Assembly (NCBI GenBank): GCA_964573475.1
Contig: CAZNJT010000044.1
Coordinates: 1-13,458 of the forward strand
DNA: 13,458 bases
Reading direction: 5' to 3'
Source: CAVZKK01 sp964573475
GTDB lineage: Archaea; Thermoproteota; Bathyarchaeia; Bathyarchaeales; Bathycorpusculaceae
Both the position numbers and the translations under genes were made by a program. Each line of letters opens with the position of its first letter. Position 1 is the first letter of the stretch. Shown one piece after another: positions 1 to 6,429 of the stretch. The notes beneath the pieces were generated by a model that saw only the letters and a list, made by a program, of their open reading frames with translations, made no database searches and was not told the DNA's origin.

Positions 1-825
1 GTCAAAAAAGCCTTTAACAGTCAAACTCAAATCTCCGAGCATGTCTGCAAAATGCGGATCGCTTCCACCATTTGCAATGATGATTTCAGGCTTAAACTCC
101 TCAGCCAAAGGAACAAAAATCTCGTTCAAAGCATAGAGATATGTGCTGTCGCCTGTTCCGGGCGGCAGAGGCACGTTAACATTGTAGCCTTCTCCGGCGT
201 CTTCTCCAATTTGCCAAGCAAATCCTGTTCCGGGATAAATTGTGCGTGGATCTTGATGCAATGAAATATACAGCACGTTAGGGTCTCGGTAGTAGATGTC
301 GCTTGTGCCGTTTCCAAAGTGAACATCATAATCCAATATTAAAAACCGCTTAACACCATATTTAGCTCTTAAATGCTCGATTAAAACTGCTATGTCGTTG
401 AATAGGCAGAATCCGCCTCCATAGTTTCTTCCAGCATGATGAAAACCGCCGCCCAAGGAAATCGCACGCTTCACTTTTTCTTCATAGACAGCCTTACCGC
501 ATTCGATTGCGCCGCCCGCAATGAGCAGCGCTGCCTCAAGGATTCCCTGAGAAACAGGCGTCTCAACATCATATCGCTTACTTTCCTTTGCCAAGCGAAA
601 AATCAAGTCAACATAACTTTCATCATGAACTCTTAACAAGTCTTCCCTTGATGCTGGCTGAGGGGCGACGAGAACAATTTCAGAAAGACTAAGCAAGCCA
701 TGGCTTTCAAAAAACCTCATTGCATTTACAAACCTGTCCCCTCTGAATGGATGCCCTTCACCCAAATCATACTGCCCATACTTTTCATGAAAAGTGATTA
801 TTATTCTACTTTCTGGAATTGTCAT
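1..825 (-). CDS. Histone deacetylase family (AcuC/HDAC-like) zinc hydrolase, C-terminus beyond the window
   Basis: Members of this arginase-fold family remove acetyl or similar acyl groups from lysines or polyamines in the cytoplasm. The visible 275 residues hold the paired histidines H129-H130 in GGGFHHAGRNYGGGF, the zinc ligands D167 and H169 in LDYDVHFGNGT, and the third ligand D256 in NGGSDPHFADMLGDL. HF after the DVH motif replaces the more common HH. The catalytic Tyr loop of the family would lie past the left edge, so the protein is incomplete but not visibly damaged. The ATG at 825 is the first start after an in-frame TAG 18 bases upstream. AGGA lies about 16 bases before it, and a TATA-like stretch is at 872-880. 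A possible 32-residue ORF overlaps the start by four bases (ATGA). The physiological substrate cannot be told from sequence. Family call is secure. Confidence 0.93.
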   Translation of the reverse strand, partial: MTIPESRIIITFHEKYGQYDLGEGHPFRGDRFVNAMRFFESHGLLSLSEIVLVAPQPASREDLLRVHDESYVDLIFRLAKESKRYDVETPVSQGILEAALLIAGGAIECGKAVYEEKVKRAISLGGGFHHAGRNYGGGFCLFNDIAVLIEHLRAKYGVKRFLILDYDVHFGNGTSDIYYRDPNVLYISLHQDPRTIYPGTGFAWQIGEDAGEGYNVNVPLPPGTGDSTYLYALNEIFVPLAEEFKPEIIIANGGSDPHFADMLGDLSLTVKGFFD

Positions 826-920
826 TTTCGCTTCTGCTTCCTAAAGAGTAGTACGCTTTCTTGGTGATAGACATATTTAGATTGAGTTGTAATAAGCTCA
901 CATCTTTCTTTAGGTGTCAC
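822..920 (-). CDS. Possible 32-residue ORF overlapping the deacetylase start
   Basis: A GTG-started frame encodes a short basic peptide (MTPKERCELITT at the start, RKQKRK at the end) and stops in an ATGA overlap with the deacetylase start, the arrangement seen in translationally coupled genes. The in-frame stretch before the GTG is closed by a TGA seven codons upstream. I see no Shine-Dalgarno motif and no clear TATA box for it, and I do not recognise the peptide. It could equally be the deacetylase leader, or the end of a decayed upstream gene. Confidence 0.2.
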   Translation of the reverse strand: MTPKERCELITTQSKYVYHQESVLLFRKQKRK

Positions 921-1260
921 TGTTGAAGGCTTGGTGTGTCAGTTCATTGAGGTTCGTTGCGCACGATGCCAACGTGGCGATCATTCCTGGTTGACCTGCA
1001 CGCCTGTTAAGCTTTGCTTTTAAAACTTTAACTTTTAGAAATAGATATAAGCATAGATGCTCTCGGCAGTATTGTTTATCATGCAAGCTAATAGCAGAGA
1101 AGGTCTTCTGGGTCAGTCAAGCCATTAACATGTTTCGTTTGACACTATTCAATAATGAAAGGTTTTATCCTGATGCGAAAGATACTTGCATAAGAGATAA
1201 ATACGTTGGCATCACAAGTTGGTCTTACCGGGCTTCCAAAAGAAAAAGGAGAAAGGAAAA
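826..1260. other. Intergenic spacer between divergent genes
   Basis: This 435-base stretch separates the minus-strand deacetylase from the plus-strand surface protein, so it should hold both promoters. Seen: a TATA-like TAAATAT read on the minus strand at 872-880, an A/T-rich run around 1020-1060, and a plus-strand ATAAATAC near 1198-1205. Apart from the low-confidence minus ORF at 822-920, I found no tRNA, no convincing repeat and no long reading frame. Confidence 0.5.
1247..1251 (+). promoter_or_regulatory. Shine-Dalgarno AGGAG deciding the start at 1261
   Basis: AGGAG lies nine bases before the ATG at 1261, followed by a further AAAGG. The upstream in-frame TTG at 1219 has no comparable site and would add 14 mostly polar and basic residues in front of a classic signal peptide, so 1261 is preferred. 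Confidence 0.7.
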
Positions 1261-4200
1261 ATGAAGAAAATCTTACCGTTCATGATGATTCTTTTAATTG
1301 TTCTTCCAATGTTTGTTGTCTTTACTTCGAAAGTCCGAGCTGGCGAAAACGTGATTTTTCAAGATGATTTTGAAAGCTACGCTGTGGGCACCTTTCCCTC
1401 GTCAGGCGGATGGAGTGTCGTATGGAATGGTGCGGGCGACCAGTATCAAGTCATAACTGATACCTATTCTCATTCTCCCACAAAGTCACTTCAACTCGTC
1501 GGCAGCTATGGTTGGAGCATAGTGGTTAAGAGAGACTTCACGTCGAGCAGCAGTGTAATAGGTTACGAGGGTTATTTGATGGCGGCTGACTACGGTAGTA
1601 ACCCACAGTCTAACACGGCAAGCATCGGGTTCTTTAATGAACCGATTGCAACCTGGGGGCGCTACTACGCTGATATTGGGTTCTGGAACGGCTACATCTG
1701 GGGCGGCATATCGCCGAGCGGCTGGATCCATCAGCTTCAACCGTTTACACCTATGACTTGGTACAAGATTAGAGTCGTTCTCGACAAGGCTTCCAGAGTC
1801 TACAATGTTTGGGTTAACGATGTACTAGTTGGACAGAATCTTGTGGAACTAAACGATCCGAATGAAATACTTTCGCTTCAGCTCGGAGAAGGCTGGGATA
1901 GTACCTACTGCTATTTTGACGATGTCAAAGTGTTTGAAGTTAGTGGAACGCCACCGCCTCAGGGCGATCTTTGGATAGAAAATATAGAACCAGTTCAAAC
2001 AGTTTTTAATGCATCAGTACTTGTTGCGGGAAAAGGAACAATTCTCCGCATTGTTGTCGGAAGCAGTTTCCCTAAAGAGCAGTATGTATATGTAAGAATC
2101 AAATGCTTTGATGGCCTTATCCCTTCAGAGAACTTTGATGAATTTGTTCGTATTGAACCATATCCAAAGAAAACTATACTATATTTGCCTTCTTCTCAGA
2201 GATTCTTAACATTTGGGAAAAATGGGGCTTCGACCTATACTGTTGTAGCTTGGATTGACGTATACAATTGGATTTCTGAATCCCGTAAAGACAACAATTA
2301 TATGCAAACATCTGGAGAAATTGTACAAGCAAAAGGGTTCAAAGTTTTGTACGTCCCGGTTGTTTTTCCTTCTGAGGCTTCTTTAGCGGTGGAAGGACGC
2401 AAGATGGCAGTTGAGCAGTGTGGATCAGACAATTTCATAATGGCTACTTTTCCAGTTGCTCAAGACAAGTATTCTTCTTCGGTGTCAGGAAGGGTCTCTT
2501 TTTCGTATAATGCTGAACTCATCAGAGAGGCTAGATGGGCGGATTTGATGTTGTGGGTCCAATACAATCTTGAGCTGAAGAGAAAGCTCGGCGGCTATGA
2601 CCGTGTTGTTGGGGTCGTCCCCTCCTATTACCCAACTCAAAGATGGTTTACCAAGTGGTTTCCAAGCCCGCCGCCACTTCTTGAGCCCAATTTGGCGAAC
2701 AAGATCGGCCTCTTTGTAATGGGAGGTGTGGTTTACGTTGAGGAAGGGTGGTGGACTTCTGTGGCGCATGAGCTAGGGCATTCTTATGGCCTTTGGCGTT
2801 CACGTGAAGAAAGCCAAGATTATCCACCATATGGGAAAGCCGCAAACGGCTATTGGGTTCCATGGCATGACTCAAACAAGGACCCACTTACGGGGAAAAT
2901 TGTCTCAGGCTTAATTGGTGCTAATGCCATTTGCTTTATGGGCGAAGCTGCTGAATATCAGAACTATATCAGCACGCATTATATGCCTGAACATCCAACT
3001 TGGATAGATAATGAAGACTATGAGGAGCTTCTGAGGCAATTCGGCCAATTTCCTGACCCAGAGGTTCTCTTCATAAGCGGTAGTGCTTTCAGGAATGGCA
3101 CAGTGATTCTTAATCCTTGGTATAGAATCTTGAATAGAACTGCTGATATTGAGTTAGGAGTGAGTGGCAACTATACTTTGCTATTCTTGAACAAATTAGG
3201 AGAAGTGATTGGGCAAACGGGCTTCAACATGTCCTTCACATGGATGGGAACAAGCCTTAATGTGACAGGGTTCAATTTCGCTGTTCCATACGTTGCAAGC
3301 ACAACTGAAATCCAGATTATCCACAATGGAACAATAGTCGCGAGCAGAAGAGTAAGTACGAATTCTCCCGATGTAAAACTTACGTACCCTGCAGGGGGAC
3401 AAGTCTTCGAAGAAGGAAAAACTGTAAAGCTAACTTGGAATGCTAGTGACCTCGACGGTGATACCCTTTATTATTCAGTACTTTACAGTTCAGATAATGG
3501 TTCATCGTGGGTTCCATTGGGCACGAACCTCAAGGAAAACACATATAATTGGACAATCGACTGTTTGAATGATGGCCCTGCGAACCAGTACCTCGTCAGG
3601 ATCGTTGCAACCGACGGGGTGAATACAGGAGAAGCCGTTTCAAATTCCACATTTACGATCCTACGCCATGACCTAGCCGTTGCAGATATTTCAACCTCAA
3701 AAACTGTCGCGGGAGAAGGCTATACTTTACCCATCAACATAACAGTCCAAAACAATGGCAACTTCACAGAAACCTTGCATCTTAAAGCGTACGCGAACAC
3801 AACACTAATTCATGCCCAAAATCTCACCTTAACAAGCGGAACCTCATCAACAACCGCTTTTACATGGAATACCACAGGTTGGGCCATCGGCAACTACACG
3901 TTAAGTGCCTACATAGAACCAGTTGCCGGCGAAATCAACACAATAAACAATCAACTCAGTTACAAGATGATACAGATTCTTTCACCCAACGACATTCATG
4001 ACATTACCATCACAAAGCTTACACTCAGCAAAACCATCGCTGGTCAAGGCTACAATCTAAACATCAGCACCCAAATCCTAAACTATGGAGGCAATGCAGA
4101 AGATTTCAACCTAACCATTTGTGTAAACGGAACAATCATCCAATGCACAGAAACTACATTGACAGGCAAAAACTCCACAACCATCACCTTCACATGGAAC

Positions 4201-4509
4201 ACTACTGGCTTTGCTAAGGGCAACTACACCATATGGGCTTATGCAGAGCCAGTTCGAGGCGAAACAGACACAGCAGACAACACGCTAGTGTATGGCACTG
4301 TCATCGTGACTATTCCTGGCGATGTGGTGGCACCTTACTTTGAAGTAGACATCTACGACGTGACTGCCATTTGCATATGCTATGATTCAAAAATAGGCCC
4401 ACCCCGCGACCCACTCTATTATCCAATCTGTGACTTAGACGGCAACGGCATTATAGACATATACGATGTGACTGCTGCCTGCATCTCGTACGGACAGAAA
4501 TACCCATAA
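1261..4509 (+). CDS. Secreted modular metallopeptidase-like protein with CARDB repeats and C-terminal dockerin pair
   Basis: The 1082-residue product begins with a signal peptide (MKKILPFMMILLIVLP; likely cut after A27 in KVRA-GE). Domains in order: a ConA/LamG-like jelly roll (about 31-227, opening DDFESYAVGTFP and closing YFDDVKVFEV); an Ig/CARDB-like domain (235-350); a metallopeptidase-like domain (355-610) with H503-E504-H507 in VAHELGHSYGLW and a possible Met-turn CFMG at 558-561; a beta-rich stretch (615-700); an Ig/FN3-like domain (702-800); two CARDB repeats (803-909, 914-1018); and a dockerin-type pair (1020-1082) with a good calcium loop at D1058-D1069. There is no membrane anchor, so release or dockerin-mediated attachment is inferred. 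Metzincins have a third zinc ligand three residues after the Gly; here that position is R513, so the ligand must come from elsewhere (H536 is one candidate) or activity is lost. About 22 N-glycosylation sequons lie after residue 620. Substrate unknown. Confidence 0.85.
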   Translation: MKKILPFMMILLIVLPMFVVFTSKVRAGENVIFQDDFESYAVGTFPSSGGWSVVWNGAGDQYQVITDTYSHSPTKSLQLVGSYGWSIVVKRDFTSSSSVIGYEGYLMAADYGSNPQSNTASIGFFNEPIATWGRYYADIGFWNGYIWGGISPSGWIHQLQPFTPMTWYKIRVVLDKASRVYNVWVNDVLVGQNLVELNDPNEILSLQLGEGWDSTYCYFDDVKVFEVSGTPPPQGDLWIENIEPVQTVFNASVLVAGKGTILRIVVGSSFPKEQYVYVRIKCFDGLIPSENFDEFVRIEPYPKKTILYLPSSQRFLTFGKNGASTYTVVAWIDVYNWISESRKDNNYMQTSGEIVQAKGFKVLYVPVVFPSEASLAVEGRKMAVEQCGSDNFIMATFPVAQDKYSSSVSGRVSFSYNAELIREARWADLMLWVQYNLELKRKLGGYDRVVGVVPSYYPTQRWFTKWFPSPPPLLEPNLANKIGLFVMGGVVYVEEGWWTSVAHELGHSYGLWRSREESQDYPPYGKAANGYWVPWHDSNKDPLTGKIVSGLIGANAICFMGEAAEYQNYISTHYMPEHPTWIDNEDYEELLRQFGQFPDPEVLFISGSAFRNGTVILNPWYRILNRTADIELGVSGNYTLLFLNKLGEVIGQTGFNMSFTWMGTSLNVTGFNFAVPYVASTTEIQIIHNGTIVASRRVSTNSPDVKLTYPAGGQVFEEGKTVKLTWNASDLDGDTLYYSVLYSSDNGSSWVPLGTNLKENTYNWTIDCLNDGPANQYLVRIVATDGVNTGEAVSNSTFTILRHDLAVADISTSKTVAGEGYTLPINITVQNNGNFTETLHLKAYANTTLIHAQNLTLTSGTSSTTAFTWNTTGWAIGNYTLSAYIEPVAGEINTINNQLSYKMIQILSPNDIHDITITKLTLSKTIAGQGYNLNISTQILNYGGNAEDFNLTICVNGTIIQCTETTLTGKNSTTITFTWNTTGFAKGNYTIWAYAEPVRGETDTADNTLVYGTVIVTIPGDVVAPYFEVDIYDVTAICICYDSKIGPPRDPLYYPICDLDGNGIIDIYDVTAACISYGQKYP
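4318..4506 (+). other. Dockerin-type calcium-binding pair (C-terminal domain of the surface protein)
   Basis: Two copies of a DIYDVTA helix motif lie about 36 residues apart. The second has a full EF-hand-like loop (D1058, D1060, N1062, D1066, D1069). In the first, the positions equivalent to 1, 3 and 5 are V1022, A1024 and Y1026, and only D1030 and D1033 remain. Dockerin pairs bind cohesins in cellulosomes, but in archaea they often end secreted proteins with no known cohesin partner. Confidence 0.75.
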
Positions 4510-4706
4510 CCCCATTTCTCAACCACCATCAACACAAATCGCTGATAACAAAAACGTCAAACAACGTTCAATTCACAGAATTCATTTCCAAGATTTCACA
4601 AACATATTTGGCTCCAAATAGAGGGGCCTAACACCGTTGCACGCACACAAACTCTGCAACGCATTGATATTAAACAGAAAAAGGGAAGATGGCTAATTTT
4701 TGTTTG
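4510..4706. other. Convergent spacer
   Basis: This is 197 bases between two converging genes. On the minus strand a CTTTTTC run (4676-4684 region) follows the coiled-coil gene and may act as an archaeal T-rich terminator. Nothing else was seen. Confidence 0.35.
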
Positions 4707-5393
4707 TTACTTTTCTTGTTTTTCCTCGCCTTCCGCTACTGCCTTCGTCGACTGCGATTCCTCTGTGCCTTGTGACGTTTCTTGCGGGTTTTCCTGCTGG
4801 GCCTGAAAGGAATCTGTTTCCTTAACTTCCACACGCTCTACTGGTGGTTCTGGCAGTTTTTCTTCGACAACTTCAACTTTCGGTTCAGAAACTTCAGTTT
4901 CTCCAGGTTGTGGCTCTATTTTCTGCTGTACAACTATTTCTGGTGTCGAAACTTGTATGCCGCTTGAAAGCTGGTTTACGGCTTCTCTAACTCCGTCTAG
5001 CTCTTGTTTTGCAGTTTCGATTCCCATTGATAAAATACCCATTTCACGCTGGTAGACTTCTTCCTCTACTTCGCCAGTTACATGTTGAATTTCAAAGTTT
5101 GCAAGAAGCATCTCCAACGTTTTGATCTGTTCTTCAAGCTCCTCCATTTTAGAATTCATCTTCTCCAGCAAAGCCTTCTGTTGTCTTTCAATTTCTGCAA
5201 TGGCTTCGTCTATCTCACTGTTAAAAAGGTCGTATGTGGACTGAGAAATTCTGCCAGTGTTTAGTAAATTGTCTAAAGCTTGCTTCTTTTTCTTTGCCAT
5301 CTCATTTTCTTCGTTTAATTTCTTAAAAGAATGCTTCCACGAAATCAATTTTAACACCGTCCATTTTTTAGCCGCAAAAGAAGGAAATAACAT
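4707..5393 (-). CDS. CdvA-like coiled-coil protein
   Basis: A 228-residue soluble protein. From about residue 19 to 145 it is a long charged coiled coil (KKKKQALDNLLNTGRISQST; EEQIKTLEMLLANFEIQHVT; GEVEEEVYQREM). The pattern of a short-linker helix, a basic KKKKQALDNL segment, LLANFEIQHVTGEV and a final AKQELDGVREAVNQL helix matches my memory of the coiled-coil part of CdvA, which in TACK archaea recruits ESCRT-III-like CdvB to the division site. The PRC-barrel of Sulfolobus CdvA is absent. Residues 150-228 are a Pro/Glu/Val-rich, probably disordered tail that could carry the CdvB contact. The ATG at 5393 has no Shine-Dalgarno; an in-frame GTG at 5357 (V13) is an alternative start just before the conserved part. 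No CdvB or CdvC gene is nearby, so the division role is an inference. Confidence 0.6.
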   Translation of the reverse strand: MLFPSFAAKKWTVLKLISWKHSFKKLNEENEMAKKKKQALDNLLNTGRISQSTYDLFNSEIDEAIAEIERQQKALLEKMNSKMEELEEQIKTLEMLLANFEIQHVTGEVEEEVYQREMGILSMGIETAKQELDGVREAVNQLSSGIQVSTPEIVVQQKIEPQPGETEVSEPKVEVVEEKLPEPPVERVEVKETDSFQAQQENPQETSQGTEESQSTKAVAEGEEKQEK

Positions 5394-5746
5394 TTATTAA
5401 CATGTAGATATATCGCTGGCTATTAAAAACAACAGTTTTTATCTTTTAAATGAAAAATTATGTTTAAAAACAAAATGCTCCATGAACTTTTTATATAATT
5501 GAATATTGAAACATTTCATCCATCAGCAAAAACATCATGAATTTTCATAGCATAAACTACCTTATGTTTAGGTATCTTTCTCGTGAAACTCCCCTACATG
5601 TGTTTATTAGGAAGACCTATGTGGTTTCATAAAAGTTTATGGAAGAGAAATGTTTAAACTTTCCAACTCTGTTTCAACTTCGAATTCAGAATGTGAACAA
5701 AATTTAAATATTTATATCTGACTAAAATGTTAAAACGTGAATAAAC
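5394..5746. other. A/T-rich divergent promoter region
   Basis: This 353-base spacer lies between the CdvA-like gene (minus) and the PadR-type gene (plus) and must carry both promoters. On the minus side, GATATATC (5407-5414) and TTTTTAATAG (about 5420-5432) are TATA-like. On the plus side there is a strong TATA box at 5703-5717. A palindromic GTTTAAAC lies at about 5651-5658. No reading frame of note was seen. Confidence 0.5.
5703..5717 (+). promoter_or_regulatory. TATA box of the PadR-family gene
   Basis: TTTAAATATTTATAT closely fits the archaeal TATA consensus and ends 30 bases before the ATG at 5747. Transcription would then begin about 5735-5740, giving a leaderless or very short-leader mRNA, consistent with the absence of a Shine-Dalgarno motif. 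Confidence 0.65.
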
Positions 5747-6118
5747 ATGACGGCGTTGACAATAATCCTTGCCGGTGAAAAGTTGGAAGCCCAAACATTA
5801 AAAAAAATGCATGAGAGGATAATTAAAAACTTTATGGACATAATAGTTCTGGCTGAACTGAGAAATGGACCAATTAGCGGCTACGACGTAATATCGTTTA
5901 TTCACAACAAATTCCACCTTCTTGTAAGTTCAGGCACAGTCTACTCACTCCTATACTCGCTAGAAAGAAACGGGCTAATCGAAGGAACATGGAACGAAAG
6001 AAAAAGAGTCTACAAACTCACGGAAAAAGGCAAAAAAACAATAGAAACAATACTAAACGCAAACGACAAAATCAAAAACTTCATAACAGCCCTCCTAAAA
6101 GTCCAATCTACTCCCTAA
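5747..6118 (+). CDS. PadR family transcriptional regulator
   Basis: A 123-residue winged-helix DNA-binding protein. The PadR core spans about residues 27-97: ELRNGPISGYDV (37-48) is the first helix-turn; SSGTVYSLLYSLERNGLIEG (61-80) is the recognition helix region with the diagnostic GTVYxLLxxLExxGLI pattern; and RVYKLTEKGK (87-96) is the wing. PadR proteins bind as dimers, usually repressing a neighbouring or their own gene. The C-terminal dimer helix (about 98-120) is short, as in the PadR-s1 subgroup. The ATG at 5747 sits under a strong TATA box; an internal ATG at 5807 (M21) would give a more typical N-terminus. From about 5930 the coding strand is very poor in T. It is divergent from the CdvA-like gene, which is one possible target. 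Confidence 0.88.
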   Translation: MTALTIILAGEKLEAQTLKKMHERIIKNFMDIIVLAELRNGPISGYDVISFIHNKFHLLVSSGTVYSLLYSLERNGLIEGTWNERKRVYKLTEKGKKTIETILNANDKIKNFITALLKVQSTP

Positions 6119-6200
6119 ACATTTTTTGCAAACTGAAAGAAGCGAAAAACTAAAAAACACCTTTTCTAATCTTCTAAAGGCGAAAAGAAAAGCCCATATA

Positions 6201-6300
6201 GGGCCCGTAGCTCAGTAAGGATAGAGCACCGGGCTTTTAAGAAAGCGAGCATTTCAAAGAAACCCGGGGGTCCCGGGTTCAATTCCCGGCGGGCCCGCCA
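6201..6300 (+). tRNA. tRNA-Lys (UUU anticodon) with a 22-base intron at 37/38 and encoded CCA
   Basis: Acceptor arms GGGCCCG (6201-6207) and CGGGCCC (6290-6296), D stem GCTC/GAGC, anticodon stem CCGGG (6229-6233)/CCCGG (6263-6267), T stem CCGGG/CCCGG with TTCAATT loop, discriminator G6297, and CCA at 6298-6300. The anticodon TTT is at 6236-6238. The intron is 6240-6261. It folds as a textbook bulge-helix-bulge: central CTTT (6234-6237)/AAAG (6256-6259), three-base bulges TA|A and AA|A, and an inner GAAA/TTTC stem. The spliced tRNA body is 75 bases before CCA. A T6 run follows at 6324-6329. Confidence 0.97.
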
Positions 6301-6323
6301 GAAAGGTCTCAGTTCTTTAACAC

Positions 6324-6329
6324 TTTTTT
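6324..6329 (+). terminator. T6 run after tRNA-Lys
   Basis: Six T residues 24 bases past the encoded CCA are consistent with an archaeal oligo-T transcription stop. No stem is needed or seen. Confidence 0.45.
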
Positions 6330-6429
6330 ATAAAAATCAAAAGTTGCGACGATTTAAAACGCATCCTTTATAGTAATATTCGTGATTACGGAATATTTGT
6401 TAAAGAAATCTGCCTAAATTAAATGATTG

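Noticed and set aside
1219..1260. Extension of the surface protein to a TTG start at 1219
   Set aside because: It would add 14 polar and basic residues before a standard signal peptide, and the AGGAG at 1247-1251 is placed for the ATG at 1261.
5560..5630. PadR operator built from ACATGTG and CCTATGTGG in the divergent spacer
   Set aside because: The two segments form an imperfect direct repeat, not the ATGT-N8-ACAT inverted pattern expected for PadR.
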